DNA of 5,844 bases from JBFISM01 sp041608535. Its GTDB lineage: Bacteria; Actinomycetota; Acidimicrobiia; Spongiisociales; UBA5794. The notes below the pieces were generated by a model, which saw nothing but the letters and a program-made list of their open reading frames with translations, was not told the origin of the DNA and did not search any database. Of the stretch, positions 1-4,882 are shown piece by piece. The translations under genes and the position numbers were made by a program. The stretch covers positions 1-5,844 of the forward strand of contig JBFISM010000179.1 of NCBI GenBank assembly GCA_041608535.1, read 5' to 3'. Within the stretch, counting starts at the first letter, position 1; each line of letters begins with the position of its first letter.

Positions 1-1
1 C

Positions 2-343
2 GGTGAGGTGGAGAGGGTGGACGTGGACGACGTGGCCGGAATGACCGTGCACATCGCCGCGCGAGTCAGTGATCTGGCCGGCGCCGGTGAGACCCTCGCC
101 ACCCGAGCTGTGAGCGACCTGCTGACCGGGACCCCCGTCACGGTTCTCGACCGTGGCGAAGAGGAGCTCAAGGGCGTCCCGGATCGGGTGCCGATCGTCG
201 AGTTGATCCCTACGCCGGAGGCGGTCGCCGCGGCCGACGAGACCCGGACCGACCTCGGACTCATCGACACGGTGATGCTCAACGTCTTGCGCACGACGCC
301 AAAGCTGGCCCGCAACATCGCCCGGCTGGCCGGAGCGAAGTAG
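2..343 (+). CDS. Class III adenylate/guanylate cyclase domain protein, C-terminal part (5' end outside window)
   Basis: The reading frame is already open at the left edge, so this is the last 113 codons of a longer gene. A GTG at 8 lies inside the conserved domain and is not the real start. The first residues read GEVERVDVDDVAGMTVHIAA, followed by RV and later a DRGEEELKGVP segment. This is the C-terminal half of the class III nucleotide cyclase catalytic domain, which makes cAMP or cGMP from the nucleoside triphosphate. The VHIAARV segment aligns with the usual N-x-x-x-R motif. The Arg that stabilises the transition state is kept, while the ribose-contacting Asn position is His, a variant I associate with many actinobacterial relatives. 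After the domain comes a tail of about 45 residues ending in a basic, helix-like stretch (LARNIARLAGAK). The metal-binding Asp residues, the substrate-specifying residues and any sensory domain lie upstream, so activity and nucleotide choice cannot be judged here. Confidence 0.88.
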   Translation, partial: GEVERVDVDDVAGMTVHIAARVSDLAGAGETLATRAVSDLLTGTPVTVLDRGEEELKGVPDRVPIVELIPTPEAVAAADETRTDLGLIDTVMLNVLRTTPKLARNIARLAGAK

Positions 344-348
344 CCACT

Positions 349-362
349 CGCCGTTGCCGGCG
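349..362 (+). terminator. Possible short hairpin terminator after the cyclase gene
   Basis: Six bases after the cyclase stop codon there is a perfect 5-bp stem, CGCCG/CGGCG, with a TTGC loop, followed by only two T. An alternative pairing (CTCGC 347-351 with GCGAG 365-369) uses the same bases. The position fits a transcript end and the next gene seems to have its own promoter, but the stem is short and there is no T tract. Confidence 0.3.
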
Positions 363-398
363 TTGCGAGATCAGATCCACCCACCGATCGCTTCTCGC

Positions 399-404
399 TA
401 GATT
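399..404 (+). promoter_or_regulatory. Candidate -10 element (TAGATT) for a leaderless methyltransferase mRNA
   Basis: TAGATT fits the actinobacterial TANNNT -10 pattern and ends 7 bases before the A of the ATG at 412, so transcription would begin at or next to the start codon. There is no purine-rich ribosome binding site between the element and the ATG (the sequence is CTCGGCC), which supports leaderless initiation. No convincing -35 hexamer sits at the usual 16-19 base distance. Confidence 0.5.
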
Positions 405-411
405 CTCGGCC

Positions 412-1296
412 ATGGACGCCGAGCAGCTCACCCGAACTCATCTGGCCGTACGAGAACTATCCGATGAAGACTGGGTCGGCCTCGTGGTGCGCAGTCTGGA
501 CCATTCTCCGGTCGACGGAGTAGACATGCCGGGTTTCCCGCAAGGCCGAGACGTTGCGGGTTCGATGTTTCCCCGCATCCCGGTGGAGGCGACGATCCGT
601 CGTGCAGGCGTCTTCTATGCACACTTGAAGGAACTCGTCGAGGAGGCCGGAGGCAGCCTGGAGCCCTCGACGAGGGTTCTCGACGTGGGCTGCGGTTGGG
701 GCCGTATCTCACGTCTGTTCTTCAAAGACGTCGCCCCGACGAACGTCTACGGCATCGACATCGACGAGCGGCTGATCGACGTGTGCAAGCGTACGTTCAT
801 CGCCGAGCAGTTCCGCCACGTCTCGCCGACGGGTGCGATCCCGTTCCCCGACGGGTCGTTCGACGTCATCAGCGCCAACTCGGTTCTCAGTCACCTCAGC
901 GCAGAGTGGCATGTGGCCGCCGTGAGGGAATGGTCGCGCGTCCTCGCGCCGGGCGGAGTCGTCGTCGCCACGGTGCTCAGTCACAGGAGTCTCGATCGTG
1001 CAGAGGAGGCGAAGCGCCGGGGTATTCGCAAAGGTGGATGGGCCTGGATCCGCGACTTCGCTACCCAGCGCACCGCGCTCGACGACGAGGGTTTCACCTG
1101 GGTTCCCACCGGCAAGGAGGGCGACGAGGCCGGGTACGGCATGGCGTTCCTCGATCGCTCCTGGCTCGAACGGTGCTGGCCGGCCGACCTCGACGTCGTC
1201 GAGCTGGCTTCCTACGACGACTATCCGCAATCGTTCGCAGTTGGACGGAAGGTGCCCGAACTCCTGTCCGACCAGGGAAGCGGGCAGCAGGGCTGA
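412..1296 (+). CDS. Class I SAM-dependent methyltransferase, 294 aa
   Basis: This predicted cytoplasmic protein has a Rossmann-fold SAM-binding domain. Motif I is VLDVGCGWGR (residues 89-98). The acidic loop after strand 2 is YGIDID (113-118), which would hold the ribose hydroxyls of SAM. IPFPDGSFDVISA (143-155) is the post-motif II/motif III region, and LAPGGVVVATV (178-188) follows the central helix. This layout matches the Methyltransf_11/25 type. The first 85 or so residues and the last 100 or so are less typical; the latter contains a Trp-rich segment (GGWAWIRDF near 208). Such extensions usually set the substrate, but I do not recognise a specific subfamily, so the acceptor is unknown. 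No signal peptide or membrane segment is seen. The ATG at 412 is chosen because a TAGATT -10 element sits 7 bases before it and no Shine-Dalgarno sequence is present. The upstream neighbour is a cyclase gene with its own probable terminator, and the downstream neighbour is a decayed oxidase, so the gene looks monocistronic. Confidence 0.88.
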   Translation: MDAEQLTRTHLAVRELSDEDWVGLVVRSLDHSPVDGVDMPGFPQGRDVAGSMFPRIPVEATIRRAGVFYAHLKELVEEAGGSLEPSTRVLDVGCGWGRISRLFFKDVAPTNVYGIDIDERLIDVCKRTFIAEQFRHVSPTGAIPFPDGSFDVISANSVLSHLSAEWHVAAVREWSRVLAPGGVVVATVLSHRSLDRAEEAKRRGIRKGGWAWIRDFATQRTALDDEGFTWVPTGKEGDEAGYGMAFLDRSWLERCWPADLDVVELASYDDYPQSFAVGRKVPELLSDQGSGQQG

Positions 1297-1379
1297 CAGC
1301 AACGTCACGAACGCGGCTCTTCGGGTCTCGGCCGGGCGCCGCGCGGGACGGCCAGGCGAAGAGAGCAAGAGCCTGAAAA

Positions 1380-2162
1380 CAGTCTTTGGCGGGGACATCC
1401 CTGGTCCGCAGGTGTTCGGCGAAACCGATCGGGTGATGGCGTTCGACGTGGTGCTGCCTTTCGATGCGGCAATACCCGACGGGCATTTCATTCGGCCTGG
1501 CGGTTCCTCCTCCGTCCCGAGTGCGCCGGGTTGCCCTGTTCGAGGGCAACGACGAGTTCGGCAGGCTGCAGCCCCTGCTGGGCACGGCGGAGCCGGCCAC
1601 CGACAATCTCGGCAACCCGATTCTGTGGCCGGGCTCGCCGGAGTACGTCAATGCCGGACTCGTTGGGCAAATGGAGGGCTCCATTGCCTGGCACATCCCG
1701 ACCACGGAAGACCCGATGTTGGGGTCGACCGAGGAATGGGAGATCTGGAACGTCACCGGCGACGCCCATCCGGTGCATCTCCATCTCGTCAACCTCGAGA
1801 TCGTGGACCGTCGCGAGATGAGGTGGGATTCGGCAACCAATGAGGACGACCGGGTGCTCGACCCAAACGGGACGCCGCCCAACGGCGACGGCACGTACCT
1901 CCTGAGCCAGCCGGTGGTGCAGCACAACGGCACCCTCGGCCACGGCTTCCGCCTAGCCGGTCACACGATCGGCGGCGTGGTGGACCCGGGCGACGAGTAC
2001 GTGGAGGACGCACCGAAGGACCTCGTCATGGCCCTGCCCGACCAGGTCACGCGGATCCGAGCCACCTTCGATCGGCCCGGCCGGTATGTCTGGCACTGCC
2101 ACATCCTCTCCCACGAGGACCACGAGACGATGCGCGTCCTCCACGTCGGTCCCCGGGCTTGA
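1380..2162 (+). pseudogene. Multicopper oxidase remnant: C-terminal cupredoxin domain, 5'-truncated and frameshifted
   Basis: Two frames together encode the C-terminal part of a CotA/bilirubin-oxidase-like multicopper oxidase. From about 1380 to 1510 the frame beginning at positions 3n+2 reads FGGDIPGPQVFGETDRVMAF and then DVVLPFDAAIPD, a typical linker and strand before the third domain. From about 1500 to the TGA at 2160-2162 the match continues one base later, starting RVRRVALFEGNDEFGRLQPL. The uninterrupted part of that second frame, from ATG 1464, gives 232 residues. Copper motifs present are HPVHLH (codons 1767-1784) and HCHILSH (2094-2114). Family members have two further cupredoxin domains and two HxH motifs at the N-terminus; none of this exists upstream, where the methyltransferase gene ends at 1296. 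No ribosome binding site or promoter is evident. The residue five after the last motif His is Thr (2127-2129) where the axial Met is expected. An intact oxidase would move electrons from substrate to O2, usually outside the membrane; this copy almost certainly cannot. A free-standing 232-residue cupredoxin protein is a less likely alternative. Confidence 0.82.
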
Positions 2163-2680
2163 CGCGCAGCAGTTGGTGAGGGCCCGGGCCTGCTGGCGAA
2201 GGGGATGGAGTTGCTGGCGGTGGGACAAGCCCCCTCGCCCAGTTGGGGTGAGGTGGGTTTGCTGGCGAAGAGGTGGAGTCGCTGGTGGTGGGAAAACGCG
2301 CCCGAGCTCGTTCGGGTCGCGGTGGGTTTGCTGGCGAATGGGATGGAGTTGTCTTGGTGCTGGGACGAGCCGCACTCGCTCAGATCGGGTGAGGTGGGCG
2401 TGCTCGCGAAGAAGATGGGGTCGTCTCGGTGCTGGGACGAGCCGCACTCGCTCAGATGGGGTGAGGTGGGCTCGCTGGCGAATGGGAGACGCGGGGGTGG
2501 GACAAGTCGCATCACCGCGTGAAGGCGGGCTTGCCGGCGAGAAGATTGGCATTGATGGTGAGCGTCGACAGACCGGTCGCCAGGTTGAAGCAGAGAGAAC
2601 CGGGGATGGAGACGCGGGGTGGGACGAGCGGCACTGCCCGGGCTGGGTCGAGGTGGGCGTGCTGGCGCAGCGGGTGCGAT
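2162..2680 (+). repeat. Degenerate tandem direct-repeat array, about seven units
   Basis: This long stretch between the oxidase remnant and the tRNA holds no credible gene. It is made of related units beginning near GGGACGAG and containing GGTGAGGTGGG, then a core like TTGCTGGCGAA, then a GATGGAGT-like segment. Approximate units are 2162-2221 (diverged start), 2222-2289 (68), 2290-2361 (72), 2362-2433 (72), 2434-2498 (65), 2499-2620 (122, with extra sequence) and 2621-2680. The two central units are closest: about 34 bases ending in CACTCGCTCAGAT are shared with one mismatch. Long open frames exist on both strands, but they are repetitive, low in complexity and change frame between units because the spacing varies, so I treat them as by-products. 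Units at 2234, 2301, 2375, 2447 and 2636 keep a small hairpin. This could be a local minisatellite or several copies of a dispersed intergenic repeat; the genome is needed to tell. Confidence 0.75.
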
Positions 2681-2731
2681 GAAACGTGGCACGTTGGCCG
2701 TGAAGCCTCGGGACTCAACAGCGGTTCGAAG

Positions 2732-2747
2732 CGAGGGACCGCCCTCG
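2732..2747 (-). terminator. Hairpin just past the tRNA-Thr 3' end, possible terminator
   Basis: On the minus strand, CGAGGG, loop CGGT, CCCTCG form a perfect 6-bp stem starting directly after the discriminator base of the tRNA. There is no following T run, which is common for actinobacterial terminators. It may stop transcription or serve in 3' trimming of the tRNA precursor. Confidence 0.4.
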
Positions 2748-2821
2748 AGCTGGCGGCGGGACTCGAACCCGCGACCTGCTGATTACAAATCAGCTGCTCT
2801 GGCCAACTGAGCTACGCCAGC
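2748..2821 (-). tRNA. tRNA-Thr, anticodon UGU
   Basis: The reverse complement folds as a complete 74-base cloverleaf. The acceptor stem is GCTGGCG with CGCCAGC. The D arm is GCTC, loop AGTTGGCCA, GAGC. The anticodon arm is GCTGA, loop TTTGTAA, TCAGC, placing TGT at positions 34-36. The variable loop is AGGTC, and the T arm is GCGGG, loop TTCGAGT, CCCGC, followed by discriminator T. All stems pair without mismatch. It decodes ACA (and ACG by wobble) threonine codons. CCA is not encoded, so the CCA-adding enzyme must supply it. The gene is transcribed away from the HNH gene, with the two 5' ends facing each other. Confidence 0.95.
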
Positions 2822-2835
2822 AGATTGTCGGTCCC

Positions 2836-2841
2836 AGGGTA
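2836..2841 (-). promoter_or_regulatory. Candidate -10 element (TACCCT) for tRNA-Thr
   Basis: On the minus strand TACCCT fits TANNNT and lies 14 bases before the mature tRNA 5' end, leaving room for a short 5' leader removed by RNase P. The hexamer 17 bases further upstream (TTTTCT, 2859-2864) is only a weak -35 match. Confidence 0.3.
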
Positions 2842-2872
2842 CCGGTGCGGCCGAACCCAGAAAACCTGGAGA

Positions 2873-2904
2873 TTCTCGAGATTTCTTGCCGAGAAGCGCG
2901 AAAT
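2873..2904 (+). promoter_or_regulatory. Inverted repeats over the proposed ribosome binding site of the HNH gene
   Basis: TTCTCG (2873-2878) pairs with CGAGAA (2890-2895), and ATTTC (2881-2885) pairs with GAAAT (2900-2904); the two pairings exclude each other. An 8-bp palindrome, TCTCGAGA, lies at 2874-2881. The GAGAAG (2891-2896) that would serve as ribosome binding site for the ATG at 2905 is inside these structures. This could be an operator or an RNA structure limiting translation; chance is also possible at this size. Confidence 0.3.
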
Positions 2905-4194
2905 ATGTCACACCCCCTCGATATGTTGAACGCAGCTTCCCCGGACGAGATGTGGAGAAACATCATGACGGTGGAAGCGACATTGATTGCCCCGTCCTAC
3001 TCGGAGGCAGACATACCCTTGGCGGTGGCGCCCAGGCGAGAGCGAGAGTTCCGCCTCGGGGAGCTCAGCAGCATCGTCATGCAGGCGATCCACGCGCTCG
3101 TGCTCGAGATCGCCACAGCGCTCAGCGATGGCGGCGTCGTCGGCGACAGCGCCGCAGACATGCGGGCGTGGCTCGTCCACAACCTCGGAACCTCGCAGTC
3201 CACGGCACGCAACTGGATCCAGCTCGCACAGCGAATCACCGAGCTCCCCGAGACGATGCGGCGGCTGGAGAACGGAGAAGTCTCGATCGATGCCGCCGTG
3301 ATCATCGCCAAGCACGGTCAGGCAGACAACGAGGCGGAGCTTGCGGAGCTGGCGTCCGGAGTCACCACGACGGAACTCACTCGCATCGCCAAAGACATGC
3401 GGCCGGCTCTCACGCCCGATGAGATCCGCGACAACGAGTTCATCAAGGAAGTCAGGTGGTTCGGCGACGAACGCGAGGGCTGGTGGTGGCTCAACGGGCG
3501 ACTCCCACTCGCCGACGGCAAGGTCGTCGAAATCGCGCTGCGCCGTCTCATGGATCGGGCACCCTCGAAGGACCCCAACGGGCAGTATTACCCACACGAG
3601 ATGATGGCTGCGGAAGCCCTCATCGAGCTCGCCGGCACCAGCCTGGACAACGATCCCGATCCGGACCGCGCCACCGTCGTGCTGCATGTGACGCAGCCAC
3701 TGACCCCGCTCGAAGAACCGTTGACGGTGATCGAGAACGGGCCGGCAATACCCGAAACCAGCGCGCTCCGTCTCACTTGCGATGCTCGCTGCCAGATCGT
3801 GACTCACACACCCGCCGGCACCGTGATCGGGGTCGGGCGCACTACCCGAGTCATTCCCATGTGGCTGCGACGGGTCGTCAGGGGGCGGGACCGGGGCTGC
3901 AGATTCCCTGGATGCAATCGGACCGAGCATCTGCAGATCCACCACATCCGCCACTGGGCCAAAGGCGGCCCCACCGATCTCGACAACCTGATCACGCTGT
4001 GCGGGCGGCACCATCGCATGCTGCACGAGCACGGGTGGCGCATCACCGGCTGCGCCGACAACCCCATCTTCGAGCTGGCGCCCGGGAGGCCTTACGAGCC
4101 GATCCGAAGATTGATCACCAAGGATCCGCCGTGGATGAAACGGACCTTGCTCAGTCCGGCAGAGATCCTCGCACTCTCGCCATCTCGAACATAG
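2905..4194 (+). CDS. DUF222 and HNH endonuclease domain protein (13E12-like), 429 aa
   Basis: The N-terminal two thirds (about residues 50-215) is the helical DUF222 region, with the usual pattern around WLVHNLGTSQSTARNWIQLA and LENGEVSIDAAVIIA. The C-terminus is an HNH domain: CRFPGC (332-337), IHHIRHWAKGGPTDLDN (345-361), LCGRHH (365-370). The Cys residues at 332, 337 and 366 with H369 look like a structural zinc site. H346/H347, N361 and H370 make up the HNH catalytic set, all intact, so metal-dependent DNA nicking is plausible but unproven; family substrates are unknown. Such proteins occur in many copies in actinobacteria, as in the REP13E12 repeats of Mycobacterium tuberculosis. The start is uncertain. 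ATG 2905 has GAGAAG 8 bases upstream; ATG 2965 has a better GGAG (2954-2957) 7 bases upstream; GTG 2845 is unlikely because it falls in the tRNA promoter region. The 3' end overlaps rlmB by 44 bases on the opposite strand. No signal peptide or membrane segment is seen. Confidence 0.9.
   Translation: MSHPLDMLNAASPDEMWRNIMTVEATLIAPSYSEADIPLAVAPRREREFRLGELSSIVMQAIHALVLEIATALSDGGVVGDSAADMRAWLVHNLGTSQSTARNWIQLAQRITELPETMRRLENGEVSIDAAVIIAKHGQADNEAELAELASGVTTTELTRIAKDMRPALTPDEIRDNEFIKEVRWFGDEREGWWWLNGRLPLADGKVVEIALRRLMDRAPSKDPNGQYYPHEMMAAEALIELAGTSLDNDPDPDRATVVLHVTQPLTPLEEPLTVIENGPAIPETSALRLTCDARCQIVTHTPAGTVIGVGRTTRVIPMWLRRVVRGRDRGCRFPGCNRTEHLQIHHIRHWAKGGPTDLDNLITLCGRHHRMLHEHGWRITGCADNPIFELAPGRPYEPIRRLITKDPPWMKRTLLSPAEILALSPSRT
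2954..2957 (+). promoter_or_regulatory. GGAG ribosome binding site supporting an alternative HNH gene start at 2965
   Basis: GGAG within GTGGAGAAAC lies 7 bases before ATG 2965. It is a stronger match than the site before ATG 2905, so a 409-residue protein starting MTVEATL is a real alternative. DUF222 would remain complete in either version. Confidence 0.4.
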
Positions 4195-4882
4195 CCAGCG
4201 ACGCAGCAACCGACACGTTCAAGCTCTCGAGTTCCGCATGCATCGGTATGCGCACGGCGACGTCCAAGTTATCCGCCACCAGGCGGGAGAGACCCGCGCC
4301 TTCGGTACCCACGACGATCGCTGCCGGTTCGGTGAACAGATCGAGACCGAACAACGATTGCTCGGCATCGCCGTCGAGGCCGATCAACCACACACCCAAC
4401 TTGCGCAGCGTGCGCATCGCATCGGCCACCGCACCGATCTGCGCGACTGCAACATGTTCGAGCGCACCGGACGCCGACTTGAACGCCGTGGCATTGATCG
4501 GGGCGGACCGTCGCTCGGACACCAACAGGGCAGCCACCCCCGCCCCCAGCGCCGATCTGGCAATAGCACCCACATTGCGAGGATCGGTGACGTGATCGAG
4601 CACCAGCACGGCGGCCGGGTCGATCAAGGCCGCCGCCTCTTCCACAGACACCGTGCGGATCGGACGACAGCGGGCCACCACTCCTTGCGGGGTCGTCGTC
4701 GCCGCTTCGCTGCGCACGTCGTCGACGACGGCATAACCATCCACGAGATCGAGCAGCGCCGCATACTCGTCGCGGCGCAGCCGCTGCTTTTCGATCAACA
4801 AGTGCTCGACCCGGCCCGCATTCGCCGCGGCGGCTACCGCATGGAATCCCTCGACGCTATCGCCGATACCAACGGACGCCAT
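4151..4882 (-). CDS. rlmB: TrmH/SpoU-family 23S rRNA (guanosine-2'-O)-methyltransferase RlmB, 243 aa
   Basis: This is a SPOUT-class (trefoil knot) rRNA methyltransferase, expected to put a 2'-O-methyl group on the 23S rRNA guanosine equivalent to E. coli G2251, using SAM. The N-terminal substrate-binding domain is seen as VEGFHAV (10-16) with VEHLLIEKQRL (25-35), then the linker TTPQGVVA (63-70). The catalytic domain has motif 1 DHVTDPRNVGAIAR (96-109, with N103 and R109), motif 2 GTEGAGL (192-198, with E194) and motif 3 IPMHAELESLNVSVA (212-226, with S220 and N222). All key residues are present and the length is that of normal RlmB. ATG 4882 is chosen because GAGGAC sits 7 bases upstream and the protein then starts like family members; the frame is open back to 4960, but that part is the cysS 3' end in another frame. 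The start lies within cysS, implying translational coupling. Other TrmH-family guanosine methyltransferases share these motifs, so the exact rRNA site is an inference. Confidence 0.92.
   Translation of the reverse strand: MASVGIGDSVEGFHAVAAAANAGRVEHLLIEKQRLRRDEYAALLDLVDGYAVVDDVRSEAATTTPQGVVARCRPIRTVSVEEAAALIDPAAVLVLDHVTDPRNVGAIARSALGAGVAALLVSERRSAPINATAFKSASGALEHVAVAQIGAVADAMRTLRKLGVWLIGLDGDAEQSLFGLDLFTEPAAIVVGTEGAGLSRLVADNLDVAVRIPMHAELESLNVSVAASLAMFEMARVRGSLPD

Noticed and set aside
1297..1379. Terminator or small gene between the methyltransferase and the oxidase remnant
   Set aside because: The GC-rich segment near 1330-1353 has only 4-bp pairings and no T run, and no start codon with a ribosome binding site gives a plausible product.
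709..1491. Minus-strand 260-codon frame opposite the methyltransferase
   Set aside because: It is a shadow of a well-supported gene: the plus strand encodes all SAM-binding motifs, and the antisense product has no recognisable domain.
2519..2610. Minus-strand stretch reading TGLSTLTINANLLAGKPAF, looking like the tail of a protein gene
   Set aside because: Its end aligns with the TTGCTGGCGAA core of the neighbouring repeat units, so it is better explained as a diverged unit. I recognise no family in it.
2162..2680. CRISPR array
   Set aside because: Repeat units are diverged along their whole length, with no constant repeat of 25-40 bases alternating with unrelated spacers, and no cas genes are visible.
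2086..2682. Plus-strand 198-codon frame through the repeats
   Set aside because: The product is Trp/Gly/Arg-rich low-complexity sequence mirroring the repeats, begins inside the oxidase sequence, and has no ribosome binding site.
1953..2692. Minus-strand reading frames of about 200 and 243 codons across the repeat array
   Set aside because: Their products are runs of the translated DNA repeat (FASKPTSP-like), switch frame where the unit length changes, and extend antisense into the oxidase remnant. They are by-products of GC-rich repeats lacking stop codons.
2908..4209. Minus-strand 433-codon frame opposite the HNH gene
   Set aside because: The plus strand carries the DUF222 and HNH motifs; the antisense product is low in recognisable features and would also overlap the rlmB 3' end.
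3456..4595. Plus-strand 379-codon frame over the HNH gene and into rlmB
   Set aside because: It is out of frame with the HNH gene, Arg/Pro/Ala-rich, and antisense to the conserved rlmB motifs.
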